A stretch of 26,556 nucleotides of DNA from Ruthenibacterium sp. (GTDB lineage Bacteria; Bacillota; Clostridia; Oscillospirales; Ruminococcaceae): NCBI GenBank assembly GCA_020025255.1, contig JAHHSK010000025.1, positions 1 through 26,556 on the forward strand, given 5' to 3'. Numbering within the stretch: the stretch's first letter is position 1; each line of letters starts with the position of its first letter. Positions 9,500-17,327 of the stretch are shown here, piece by piece. The notes under the pieces were generated by a model, which saw only the letters and a program-made list of their open reading frames with translations, did not search any database and was not told the DNA's origin. A program made the translations under genes and the position numbers.

Positions 9500-10345
9500 T
9501 CATTCCTTCACGCCGCCCAGCGCGATCCCCTGAATGAACGTTTTCTGGAACAGCAGATATACAATCAGAACCGGGATGACCGAGATCGTGATGCCGGCAA
9601 ACATCGGGCCGTAATTTGCAACAAACTGTCCCGTCGTCATGGCAAGGCCGATCGGAAGCGTGTATTTGTTCATGTCACTGAGCATCAGGTACGGCCACAG
9701 GTAATTATCCCATTCCCATAGGAAGGTGAAGATCGCAAGTGCGCCGATCGCATTGAGCATCATCGGAAAAACGATGCGGTGGAATATCTTCAGCTCTCCT
9801 GCTCCATCCAGCCGCCCTGCTTCGATCAGGGAATCCGGAATGGAAAACGCAAACTGCCGCATCATGAACACGCCGAATGCGCTTGTCAGCGAGGTGTACA
9901 AAATAGAAATATCCGTATCCAGCCAGTTGAACCACACCATCATCTGGTAGCTTGGGATCAAGGTTGCAGGCCAAGGGATCATCATGGTGGAAAGGATCAT
10001 GATGAACAAAAAACGGTTGCCCCGGAACCGGAACTTTGCCAGAACATAGCCGATAATGGCCGAAACATACAAAACGATCAGTGTTTTGATCACAGCGTAT
10101 TTCAGGCTGTTCATAAAAAAGATGCCGAAGTTGTATTTATCCAATACCTCTGTGAAATTTTTTATATACGTCCAGTTTTCCGGAAAAAACGCCGGGGGGA
10201 TGCGCGTGATCTCTGCGGTGGTTTTCAGGCTGCACAGCAGCATCCATAAAAACGGAAACAGCATCACGCATACATTCAGGATCAGGAACACATGACAGAA
10301 CCCATGGCTCCATCGGAGCGGCCTGCGTTTTTTGTTTTGATTCAT
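9500..10345 (-). CDS. Carbohydrate ABC transporter permease (MalG type)
   Basis: This 281-residue inner-membrane protein has six predicted transmembrane segments. The first is at about 17-38; the core bundle lies at about 80-270. The cytoplasmic EAA loop EAGRLDGAGELKIF starts at residue 175 and is the contact point for the ATPase subunit. The hydrophilic N-terminus, the PPAFFPENWTYIKNF segment and the C-terminus ending QGIALGGVKE are typical of the second permease of CUT1-type oligosaccharide importers. It lies 12 bases after the partner permease, with an AAGGGGGAG ribosome site. No ATP-binding gene accompanies the transporter, so a shared MsmX-like ATPase encoded elsewhere is expected. It should work with the lipoprotein 11371-12780. 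Confidence 0.95.
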   Translation of the reverse strand: MNQNKKRRPLRWSHGFCHVFLILNVCVMLFPFLWMLLCSLKTTAEITRIPPAFFPENWTYIKNFTEVLDKYNFGIFFMNSLKYAVIKTLIVLYVSAIIGYVLAKFRFRGNRFLFIMILSTMMIPWPATLIPSYQMMVWFNWLDTDISILYTSLTSAFGVFMMRQFAFSIPDSLIEAGRLDGAGELKIFHRIVFPMMLNAIGALAIFTFLWEWDNYLWPYLMLSDMNKYTLPIGLAMTTGQFVANYGPMFAGITISVIPVLIVYLLFQKTFIQGIALGGVKE

Positions 10346-10357
10346 AACGCTCCCCCT

Positions 10358-11254
10358 TCAGTTTTTTTCCTTGTCAAAGCGCATCTGCACCAGCGACAGC
10401 ACAAATATTATGGCAAACAGCAGGAACGAAACCGCCGACGCAAACCCAAAATTGTAGTAGGTAAAGGCCTGTTCGAAAATATAAAAGGACATCGTCCAGG
10501 TATCCTTTCCCGGCCCGCCCTGCGTAATGAACTTCACCGGTGTATAGATCTGCATGTAATCGATCAGCTTTGTGATGATCAGTATTGTCATGGTATTGCG
10601 GATCAGCGGCATCGTGATGCTGAAAAACTGGCGTGCCTTGCTTGCCCCATCGATATCCGCACTTTCATAAATGGAAACATCGATATTGTTGATGCCTGCA
10701 AGGATCAAAACCAGTGCATAGCCGATGTCCTTCCACGCCTGTACGATGATCAGCACCGCCAGCGAGATGTTTCGATCCTGAAGCCAAGGCACTTTGCCCA
10801 GCCCCAGCTGCATAAGCATCGAGTTGAACACCCCATCATCATAGCTGAACATAAACTTCCACAGCATCGATGTGGCTACCATAGAGCTGATCACCGGCAG
10901 AAAAAACATTCCGCGGTAAAAGCCGGTTCCTTTTTTCACCGCCTGCATCATCGCAGCAAGCAGCAGGCTGAAGCCCACCGTCAGCAGCAGGCTGCCCGCG
11001 GTAAACACCACCGTGTTTTTCAGCGATGTCCAAAATTCCGGGCTTTCGATCACATAGCTGTAATTCCCCCAGCCCACAAATTCAAACTGATCCTGAAATG
11101 GATTCCAGTTAAAAAAGCTTGTGACGAATCCGTACAGGATCGGAAAAAACACAAACAGACTGTATACTACGATAACAAAGCCCATTGTTCCGCCGATCAT
11201 CAATTTCCTGCCGGGCTGACGCAGGGCCTGACCTTTCGCTGCTCTTGCTTTCAC
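10358..11254 (-). CDS. Carbohydrate ABC transporter permease (MalF type)
   Basis: This 298-residue membrane protein is the first permease of a CUT1-type sugar importer. It has an N-terminal membrane segment (about 18-40), five further segments and an EAA-type loop in the form YESADIDGASKARQFF, followed by ITMPLIRNT. I chose the GTG at 11252-11254, which has GAGGTG six bases upstream (11261-11266). The frame is open to 11374, but the extra N-terminus is alanine- and charge-rich, overlaps the end of the binding-protein gene and is probably not translated. It pairs with the permease at 9500-10345. The distance of 116 bases from the preceding lipoprotein gene contains a GC-rich stem-loop. Confidence 0.93.
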   Translation of the reverse strand: MKARAAKGQALRQPGRKLMIGGTMGFVIVVYSLFVFFPILYGFVTSFFNWNPFQDQFEFVGWGNYSYVIESPEFWTSLKNTVVFTAGSLLLTVGFSLLLAAMMQAVKKGTGFYRGMFFLPVISSMVATSMLWKFMFSYDDGVFNSMLMQLGLGKVPWLQDRNISLAVLIIVQAWKDIGYALVLILAGINNIDVSIYESADIDGASKARQFFSITMPLIRNTMTILIITKLIDYMQIYTPVKFITQGGPGKDTWTMSFYIFEQAFTYYNFGFASAVSFLLFAIIFVLSLVQMRFDKEKN

Positions 11255-11331
11255 ATTGTTCACCTCTAACCCGTCTTTCGTACCGAAAGCGTCATCGCCT
11301 CCGACAGCTGTTTTTTTCGCTGCTGCAAAAT

Positions 11332-11359
11332 GGGCCGCCGCCCTGCTGTGCCGCGGCCC
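11332..11359 (-). promoter_or_regulatory. Stem-loop after the sugar-binding lipoprotein gene
   Basis: GGGCCGC (11332-11338) pairs perfectly with GCGGCCC (11353-11359), leaving a 14-base loop. In the minus transcript it is followed by ATTTTGC. It sits between the lipoprotein and first permease genes, where ABC operons often carry a leaky terminator or stabilising hairpin so that the binding protein is made in excess. Confidence 0.6.
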
Positions 11360-11370
11360 GTTGTGCACAA

Positions 11371-12780
11371 TCAATCGTGCAGCTTATCATATCCTTCAAA
11401 TTCCGGTTCCACCGATCGGAACTCCACATGGTTTTTTTCCGCATCGCGGGCCAGCTGCTCCAGCGTTGCCCGGATGACTTCCTTCGGGTCTTTGCCGTTG
11501 ATGAAAATATCGCTGCCGGCAGCACGCACGGCTTTATTGCGCGCTTCCTGCATCGGATTGATGCCAAGGAACACAAGTTTATCGGTCACCTGCGCAATCG
11601 TTTTGATGTTGGGCAGATCATCAAACTTTGCATCGTTGACAAGGGCCTTGTTGCAGCACACCATGCCCAGCCGCACACAGTGCTCCAGATAACTGCTCTG
11701 TTCGCAGATATAATACTTCAGGATATCGAAGGCAACGGCTCTTTTTGCCTCATCTGTCGCTGAAACGCACAGCGTCCATTCCATCATGGTCTGGTCATAC
11801 GCAGCCGGTTCTTCGCCGTCTTCCGTCGGGCAAAGGAAAAAGCCCCAGTCCACATCGGGGAATTCTTCGTTCCAATAACCGCCAACCCACATCCAGTGTC
11901 CGCACATGGCAACCTGCTCGTGGCCGAATTCATCCTCGGCATCGCCGTCGGAATACATCATGAAATCGTCCTTCCACTTTGCAATGCGGGCAATGTTTTT
12001 GTAGGTGGTTTCGCTGTCCAGATTGTATGTGAACAAATCGTCTCGGAACATCTTCTGTCCGGAAGAATAGTTCATCGTATCAATAAAGCCTTCAAACGCA
12101 TGATCGATCGAAAAACCATACTGCGTGATATTGCCCTTATCATCTTTTTTTACAAGCTTTCTTGCCACCTGTTCAAACTCATCCCATGTTTTGGGGATAT
12201 CGGCTTCCGTCAGCCCGGCTTGCGCCCACATCTTTTTATTGTAATAAATGCCTGCGCCGGTGGACATGCCAAGCGGCACCGAATACAGCTTGCCGTTGTA
12301 TTCACAGCCCTCTACCATAGAAAAATCCTCGTTCAGCAGCTCACGCGGGAAGATATCCTCCGGCAGCTCATAGGTGTATTTTTCCGTATTGTTGATATAT
12401 CCCGCATGTCCGCGGTAAAGATCCGGCCCGCGCTTTGCATCCAGGGCAAGCGGCAGCTTTTTCCAGTAATCACTCCACGGCTGCGCCATAACGTTAATCG
12501 TTACATTTTCATGGATCGCGTGATATTTTTCTGCCAGCTCACGATAAAATGGTTCTACCTCCGGGTCTGTCCATAGCGAAATTTCGATCTCTTCGCCGTT
12601 GTTGACCGGAACGCTTGTATCATACTGAAGCGCTCGGCCCAAAATCTGTTTTTGCTGCGCAGGTGCGCTTTGTGTTCCCGCCTGCGACGATGTTTCACTT
12701 CTTTCGGCTCCGCAAGCTGCCATGGACAGCAGCATTACGCCGGTCAGCACAAAGGCCAGCAGTTTCTTACACTTGGTCAT
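11371..12780 (-). CDS. Sugar-binding lipoprotein of ABC transporter
   Basis: This 469-residue extracellular solute-binding protein belongs to the CUT1 sugar-binding family. The N-terminus has a KCKK charged start, a hydrophobic stretch (about 7-20) and a lipobox ending in C23 (SMAAC), so it should be a membrane-anchored lipoprotein. The body contains the family hallmarks EIEISLWTDPE, the GHAGYINN region and PKTWDEFEQVARKL. I chose the ATG at 12778-12780, which has GGAGG about 8 bases upstream; the open frame continues upstream, but that stretch encodes no signal peptide. It is the first gene of the carbohydrate operon and lies downstream of a recognisable promoter. The ligand is unknown; the enzymes downstream suggest an oligosaccharide with alpha-glucosyl and beta-linked sugars. 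Confidence 0.95.
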   Translation of the reverse strand: MTKCKKLLAFVLTGVMLLSMAACGAERSETSSQAGTQSAPAQQKQILGRALQYDTSVPVNNGEEIEISLWTDPEVEPFYRELAEKYHAIHENVTINVMAQPWSDYWKKLPLALDAKRGPDLYRGHAGYINNTEKYTYELPEDIFPRELLNEDFSMVEGCEYNGKLYSVPLGMSTGAGIYYNKKMWAQAGLTEADIPKTWDEFEQVARKLVKKDDKGNITQYGFSIDHAFEGFIDTMNYSSGQKMFRDDLFTYNLDSETTYKNIARIAKWKDDFMMYSDGDAEDEFGHEQVAMCGHWMWVGGYWNEEFPDVDWGFFLCPTEDGEEPAAYDQTMMEWTLCVSATDEAKRAVAFDILKYYICEQSSYLEHCVRLGMVCCNKALVNDAKFDDLPNIKTIAQVTDKLVFLGINPMQEARNKAVRAAGSDIFINGKDPKEVIRATLEQLARDAEKNHVEFRSVEPEFEGYDKLHD

Positions 12781-12962
12781 CTGTTTTTCCTCCGTTTTCT
12801 TTTTTATAAATTTTCGGACGCCTGTCATTGCGCCCGTTCCCGTTCTTTGTTTTTCTTGCCGCGTTCCCCTGCTCTCTTCGCAAAACGGATCGGCCTCTTT
12901 TGCGTTTTTGCACAAAATTATGCTGTTGATTCCGTGTTTTTCTATTGCTTGTTTCTGTAATC

Positions 12963-12991
12963 AGAATAACATCCGCTTTCCCGCCTATCAA
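12963..12991 (-). promoter_or_regulatory. Sigma-A-type promoter of the carbohydrate operon
   Basis: On the minus strand TTGATA (12986-12991) and TATTCT (12963-12968) are separated by 17 bases, a good sigma-A match. Transcription would start near 12956, leaving a leader of about 175 bases before the lipoprotein gene. The downstream genes follow without another clear promoter. Confidence 0.65.
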
Positions 12992-13003
12992 CTTTAAAAC
13001 AGT

Positions 13004-13021
13004 GATTTTTTATAAAAAATC
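13004..13021. promoter_or_regulatory. Perfect 18-bp palindrome upstream of the operon promoter
   Basis: GATTTTTTATAAAAAATC is a perfect inverted repeat ending 12 bases upstream of the -35 box. Looser AAAACAG and CTGTTTT copies flank it (about 12994-13000 and 13031-13038). The position suits an activator or catabolite-type operator. An AT-rich UP-like element is the alternative. Confidence 0.5.
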
Positions 13022-13057
13022 GACATTTCTTCTGTTTTTACCCTATTTTTTTATCTT

Positions 13058-13095
13058 GAAAAAACGCCCGAAGGCTTGATTTGCCGCGTTTTTTC
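13058..13095. terminator. Second, bidirectional terminator-like hairpin
   Basis: GAAAAAACGC (13058-13067) and GCGTTTTTTC (13086-13095) form a perfect 10-bp inverted repeat, with an inner GGC/GCC pair. In the minus transcript the 3' arm ends in a T-run. It lies just after the stronger hairpin at 13111-13159 and probably backs it up, insulating the sugar operon from the AraC gene. Confidence 0.6.
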
Positions 13096-13110
13096 ACAAA
13101 CCCCGCTGTT

Positions 13111-13159
13111 TTAAAAAAAGAAAAGATCCCGCAGCTGCAAGCTTTGCAGCCGTGGGATC
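13111..13159 (-). terminator. Intrinsic terminator of the AraC-family gene
   Basis: A nearly perfect 16-17-bp stem (13125-13159: GATCCC outer, GCTGCAA/TTGCAGC inner, one mismatch) is followed on the minus strand by TTTTCTTTTTTT (13111-13124). It starts about 20 bases after the regulator's stop codon. Confidence 0.9.
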
Positions 13160-13178
13160 CTGAATGCTGTAATTTTTT

Positions 13179-14096
13179 TCAATCGCTTTCCTCGCCCTCC
13201 CGCATCAGGCACAGCAGCTCGCTGCGCAGGGCATCCGCAGTTTTTCCTTCATACTTTTTCATCACACTGCAAAAATAGTTTTCGGTGCTGAAGCCGACCA
13301 TTTCCGCAATATCCGCAACGCTGAGGTCTGTCTCCAGCAAAAGAGTCTTTGCCTTGTGCAGCCGATAACGATTCACAAATTCCACCAGGCGCGAACCGGT
13401 CTCCTTTTTGAACACCTTGCTGGCATATTCGGTATTCAGCCCGGTTTCTGCACAGATTTCCGCAACGCTGAGCCTGCGGTAATAATTGTTTTCCACCGCC
13501 TGCCGGATCTGATGCACCACATGGGAATGTGCCGACACCTTGGAATTTGCGGCGTGTGTTTTATCCAGTATCATTTTGAAAATCTCGAAAAAATGCTGTT
13601 TGGTCGTCAGTTCCCAATGGGGTGCCTGTTGATTATATTCCCTTTGCATCAGATAAAACAGGTGTTCCATTTCCGAAGTGCCTTCAAACACCAGCGTTTC
13701 CGGCAGGCAGTACCCGCCCTCAAACACCGGATTTTCGCGGATGTGCTGCGGCTCCGGCAGCCGCGGGCTGAACAGCCGGACATACGGTGCCCCTTTGTAA
13801 AAATCTGTGATCCATTGTCTGTCTTCATAATAAAAAAAATCACAATGGAACCAATAAAGCTCGCCTTCCACATCTTCTTCCACCCAAAATCGATGCGGCG
13901 TATTGGGCGGTATGATAACAAGATGCCCCGGAGCCACCCGAAAGGCACGGTCTTCAATGCAGAAATTGGCCGTTCCCTTAAAGCAGTAGAAAAACTGGTG
14001 ATCGTAAATGCGCCGCGCAAAGCTTTTCCATGAATCGCGCCGCTGCATCCCTGCATCCCGAATATAGGGACACAGCTCATCAAAATTCCGCTCCAT
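13179..14096 (-). CDS. AraC-family transcriptional regulator
   Basis: This 305-residue cytoplasmic regulator has an N-terminal cupin sensor domain (about 25-170, with APGHLVIIPPNTPHRF at 55-70, the motif typical of sugar-binding AraC proteins) and two helix-turn-helix motifs in the last 100 residues (around LSVAEICAETGLNTEYASKVF and LSVADIAEMVGFSTENYF). I chose the ATG at 14094-14096, with AAAGGA about 11 bases upstream; the frame is open to 14189 and an ATG at 14108 is possible but sits on the ribosome site. It lies between the sugar operon, transcribed the same way, and the divergent glycosidase gene at 14298. It most likely activates one or both in response to a sugar. Confidence 0.93.
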   Translation of the reverse strand: MERNFDELCPYIRDAGMQRRDSWKSFARRIYDHQFFYCFKGTANFCIEDRAFRVAPGHLVIIPPNTPHRFWVEEDVEGELYWFHCDFFYYEDRQWITDFYKGAPYVRLFSPRLPEPQHIRENPVFEGGYCLPETLVFEGTSEMEHLFYLMQREYNQQAPHWELTTKQHFFEIFKMILDKTHAANSKVSAHSHVVHQIRQAVENNYYRRLSVAEICAETGLNTEYASKVFKKETGSRLVEFVNRYRLHKAKTLLLETDLSVADIAEMVGFSTENYFCSVMKKYEGKTADALRSELLCLMREGEESD

Positions 14097-14130
14097 CTGC
14101 GCACACATCCTTTCCGCAGGCTTTATTTTT

Positions 14131-14159
14131 ACGGTAGCATTTTTTTGTTTTTCCGTCAA
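14131..14159 (-). promoter_or_regulatory. Possible promoter of the AraC-family gene
   Basis: TTGACG (14154-14159) and TACCGT (14131-14136) are 17 bases apart on the minus strand. The -35 is good but the -10 matches the consensus at only three positions, so this is tentative. Confidence 0.35.
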
Positions 14160-14217
14160 GACGGTGCTGCGCGGGCCGTTTGGCTGCACCGGGAGATGCG
14201 GGACACGAAAAACACTC

Positions 14218-14247
14218 TTGCCATCGTACTCGTTCGGGGCTTATACT
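14218..14247 (+). promoter_or_regulatory. Promoter of the plus-strand glycosidase gene
   Basis: TTGCCA (14218-14223) and TATACT (14242-14247) are separated by 18 bases. Transcription would begin near 14254, immediately before a hairpin (14257-14276), and the ATG follows at 14298. Confidence 0.6.
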
Positions 14248-14249
14248 GA

Positions 14250-14276
14250 AAAAAACGCCCTGTCCACGCACAGGGC
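14250..14276 (-). terminator. Hairpin: minus-strand terminator and plus-strand 5' leader stem-loop
   Basis: GCCCTGT (14257-14263) pairs with ACAGGGC (14270-14276) around a 6-base loop. Read on the minus strand, the stem is followed by GTTTTTTT, a textbook intrinsic terminator. No minus-strand gene ends here, so it would stop antisense RNA from the glycosidase gene before it reaches the AraC promoter. In the plus-strand transcript it forms a 5'-terminal stem-loop that could protect the mRNA. Confidence 0.65.
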
Positions 14277-14297
14277 AGCCGAAACGGAGGTTTTTTT

Positions 14298-16169
14298 ATG
14301 CGCTGGCAGATTCGGGATAACGGGATCTTCTGGGATGCATCGGGCAGCGCACATACCGATTCCATTGAAATGTCCGGGCGCGGATGCAGTGTGGTCGTGC
14401 GTTACGGCACCGATGAAAGCGGCAGACTGCTTTTGGAACGCCGTGCCGTATTTCCGACACTGCGCCTTACCCCGAATGTAACCGAAGCCGCCTTCCTGTG
14501 CGATATCCCCGCAGAAAGCGCGCTTTCCCTGGACGGTGCGCCGGAATATGCCGAAGGCTTTTTCTATGACGGGCTTCTGACGATCACCAGCCGATGCGGT
14601 GCGCTTGAACTGCGGCGGACATTTTTTCCCGATTCCCACGCACTTGGGTTTTGGGAAATTTTGCATATCACAAATGTCGGCCACGAACCCGCTGCTGTCA
14701 CCCCCTGCCGAAACGGTGCACCGAAACCCTGCTACGGGCGCGGTGCTTACGGCATATACAAAGTGGAAACCGCCGTTGAGGATGCCTGTCCGGTCGTGCT
14801 TGCCCCCGGCGGGCACACCACATTGCGCGCTCACACCTCGGGCGGCATCCTGCATCGCCCGCAGCTGCCCTGCAAGGGCTGGCAGGAAGAGCTTTGTGCG
14901 CGCCGCACGCGCATTCAGGCCTTGACCGAGCAGGCCGTATTGAAAACCGGCAATCCGATATTGGATACTCTGTACCGTTTGTGTCAGATCCACGCGGGCG
15001 AAAGCATTTTCGATACCCTTGCCGGCCCGCTTCACAGCCCCGGCGGCTGTGAATATTATGCCGCAAGCTGGACAAACGACCAGCTTGAATACGCCGGTCC
15101 ATGGTTTGCATTTGCCGGCGATCCGCTTGCAAAGGAAGCATCCGTCAACGCATACCGCCAATATGTTCCTTTTATGGGCCCGCAGTACGTGCCGATCCCC
15201 ACCTCTGTCATCGCACAGGGGCAGGATATCTGGGAGGGCGCGGGCGACCGCGGGGATGCCGCCATGTTTTTATATGGGTGCAGCCGCTATGTGCTGACCT
15301 GCGGCGACCGCACATTGGTTGCGGAATTTGCACAGCCTCTTTTATGGTGCGCAGAATACTGCCGCAGAAAAACATCGGCACAGGGCGTTGTGCTTTCCGA
15401 CAGCGATGAGCTGGAAGGACGCTTTCCTTGCGGACACGCCAATCTTTCCACCAACTGCCTGTGCTACGCCGGGCTTGCCACGGCGGCGGCGGTCGTGCGG
15501 GAAGCCGGGCTTTTGACGGAGGCCCAAAGGCTGGAAGCACAACGCGAAGCTTTGGGACGTGCGATCGAAGCCTATTTCGGTGCCGAGCTGAACGGCCTGC
15601 ACACCTATCGTTATTACGAAGGCTGTGATATCCTGCGTTCATGGATCTGCTGGCCGCTTGTCGCAGGTTTTTCCGATCGGGCACAGGATACCGTGAAAGC
15701 CTTGTTTTCCCCTGCGCTTTGGAGCATCGAGGGCATGCTTTGCGCCCAAGGCGACAGCACCTATTGGGATCGCGCTGCGCTTTACGCCATGCGCGGTGCG
15801 CTGATGCACGGACAGCTTGAGGCCGTATGGCCGCAGCTGCTCGGCTATGCCGAAAACCGCCTTTTGGGAGAACGCGTCCCGTTTCCGATTGAAGCCTGGC
15901 CGGAAGGCGGCATGCGTCACCTGAGTGCCGAAAGCGCACTGTTCTGCCGCATTCTGTCCGAAGGGCTGCTTGGCTTTGAACCGCTGGGCACACGCTGCTT
16001 TTCCCTGACGCCCCGTGCGCTGCCGAATACCGATCGCTGGCAGCTGTCGGATATCCATATCTGCGGCACGGTGTTTGATATCACCGTCACTGGCTCGGCG
16101 TGTTTTGTTCGCAGCGAGGCCAAAACATGGACCCTTCCGATCAATGCGCGCAGTGTCCTTTCCTGGTAG
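14298..16169 (+). CDS. Unassigned (alpha/alpha)6-barrel glycosidase-like protein
   Basis: This 623-residue protein has no signal peptide. An N-terminal beta-rich domain (about 1-215) precedes a helical barrel (about 220-580), the architecture of six-hairpin glycosidases. Likely active-site stretches are SWTNDQLEYAGPW (257-269), WEGAGDRGDA (312-321) and SDSDELEGR (367-375). D370-E371 followed by N382 and T385-N386 resembles the GPDE...N..TN arrangement of GH65, which suggests E371 as a candidate general acid. I cannot assign it to a numbered family. The ATG follows GGAGG by 7 bases. It is divergent from the AraC gene and may be under its control, adding a further intracellular glycosidase activity to the locus. 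It is the only plus-strand gene, and it could also be a glycan-binding or inactive relative. Confidence 0.75.
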   Translation: MRWQIRDNGIFWDASGSAHTDSIEMSGRGCSVVVRYGTDESGRLLLERRAVFPTLRLTPNVTEAAFLCDIPAESALSLDGAPEYAEGFFYDGLLTITSRCGALELRRTFFPDSHALGFWEILHITNVGHEPAAVTPCRNGAPKPCYGRGAYGIYKVETAVEDACPVVLAPGGHTTLRAHTSGGILHRPQLPCKGWQEELCARRTRIQALTEQAVLKTGNPILDTLYRLCQIHAGESIFDTLAGPLHSPGGCEYYAASWTNDQLEYAGPWFAFAGDPLAKEASVNAYRQYVPFMGPQYVPIPTSVIAQGQDIWEGAGDRGDAAMFLYGCSRYVLTCGDRTLVAEFAQPLLWCAEYCRRKTSAQGVVLSDSDELEGRFPCGHANLSTNCLCYAGLATAAAVVREAGLLTEAQRLEAQREALGRAIEAYFGAELNGLHTYRYYEGCDILRSWICWPLVAGFSDRAQDTVKALFSPALWSIEGMLCAQGDSTYWDRAALYAMRGALMHGQLEAVWPQLLGYAENRLLGERVPFPIEAWPEGGMRHLSAESALFCRILSEGLLGFEPLGTRCFSLTPRALPNTDRWQLSDIHICGTVFDITVTGSACFVRSEAKTWTLPINARSVLSW

Positions 16170-16203
16170 CGGCCGGCACAGGGAGGCATCGGCTTTTTTT
16201 CGC

Positions 16204-16239
16204 AAAAACAGCCTGCAAATGCATGCAGGCTGTTTTTTT
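16204..16239. terminator. Bidirectional terminator between convergent genes
   Basis: ACAGCCTGCA (16208-16217) and TGCAGGCTGT (16224-16233) form a perfect 10-bp stem with a 6-base loop. A-run on the left and T-run on the right mean it can terminate both the glycosidase gene (plus) and the M42 peptidase gene (minus). Confidence 0.93.
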
Positions 16240-16248
16240 ATTGTGTTT

Positions 16249-17262
16249 TCAGCGCCCTTCGCAGGCTTTGAGATATCCTGCAATCAGTTCGATGCAGGCT
16301 TCCAGATCCCGCAGATCAACTGTTTCGCACGCAGAATGCATGTAGCGCATCGGGATCGAAACGACCAGCGTTTCCACGCCCTGCCCTGTCTGGTGGATGC
16401 AGTCGGCATCTGTGCAGGTTCTTGAACCGGAAGTTTCATACTGCACATGGAGATTGCGTTCGGCGGCAACCTGACGCAGGACCTCGATTTCCCTGCGGCT
16501 GCAAATGGGATTGATTGCGATCACCGGGCCTGCGCCCAACTCGATCCTGCCGCATTCTGCCTGCGGTATGCTGTGCTCGTAATCGGTTGCATACGTCACA
16601 TCCACCACGACCGCACGCTTCGGGCTCAGGCGGGAAGCGGCGGCGTAAGCCCCGTTTTTCACGGTTTCTTCCCCCACGGTTGCACACGCTGCCGCGCAGG
16701 TGCGCACTCCGGCAGCCTTTGCACGGCGCAGCGCTTCCATAACCACATATACTCCGGTTTTATCATCCAGCGCACGCCCGGCAAGACGGTTGTTTTTCAG
16801 CATGCGGTAATCGGAATCAAAGGTGACGATATCCCCGACCTCGACCCACTGTGCCGCTTCCTCGCCGCTGCAAGCCCCGATATCCACAAGGATATCCACT
16901 GCCTTTGCCTCTTTACGGAACAATTCCCGATTTACCGATACGCTGCCATGCAAAACGCCGTTTTTGGTATGCACGCGCACGGTGTGCCCGAAATACATCG
17001 GGATATAAATACCGCCTACCGAACAGACGTGCAGCATGCCACCGGGCGTGATGCAGCTGACCATAAGCCCGATTTCATCCATGTGCGCTGCAAGCAGGAT
17101 TCCCCCCTGTACATCCACATCCCCTGCCGCAACATACCCGATCGGCGCACGATAGGCCGCAAGACCGTTCTCCTGCGCAAAATTTTCAACGACCTGTGCC
17201 GCTGCTTCCTCACAGCCTGCAACCGAAACGGTTTCAAGCAGCTGGGACAATAGTTTTTCCAT
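16249..17262 (-). CDS. M42 family metallopeptidase (aminopeptidase)
   Basis: This 337-residue cytoplasmic protein belongs to peptidase family M42 (glutamyl/deblocking aminopeptidases, some annotated as cellulase M). The dinuclear metal site is visible: H60 in AAHMDEIG, D166 in RALDDKTG, the E198-E199 pair in VGEE, D221 in VVVDVTYATD and H309 in IPMRYMHSACE. A PDZ-like insert lies at about 75-160. These enzymes form large tetrahedral assemblies that trim peptides to amino acids. The ATG follows GGAGGG by about 7 bases. It sits between the glycosidase gene and the selenium genes; supplying amino acids such as glycine to the reductase is plausible but inferred. Confidence 0.92.
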   Translation of the reverse strand: MEKLLSQLLETVSVAGCEEAAAQVVENFAQENGLAAYRAPIGYVAAGDVDVQGGILLAAHMDEIGLMVSCITPGGMLHVCSVGGIYIPMYFGHTVRVHTKNGVLHGSVSVNRELFRKEAKAVDILVDIGACSGEEAAQWVEVGDIVTFDSDYRMLKNNRLAGRALDDKTGVYVVMEALRRAKAAGVRTCAAACATVGEETVKNGAYAAASRLSPKRAVVVDVTYATDYEHSIPQAECGRIELGAGPVIAINPICSRREIEVLRQVAAERNLHVQYETSGSRTCTDADCIHQTGQGVETLVVSIPMRYMHSACETVDLRDLEACIELIAGYLKACEGR

Positions 17263-17327
17263 AAGTGACCCTCCGAAATGATGTTTTCTTCTTTGCGGGC
17301 TGTATCCCTTCCCGCAGGCATGGCTTA

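Noticed and set aside
12781..12915. Upstream extension of the sugar-binding protein
   Set aside because: The extra residues are charged and would bury the lipoprotein signal; ATG 12780 has GGAGG and a normal signal peptide.
14241..15161. Minus-strand open frame of 306 codons opposite the plus-strand glycosidase
   Set aside because: Its 3' end runs into the hairpin at 14257-14276, it has no ribosome site, and the plus-strand frame has GGAGG plus a promoter and terminator.
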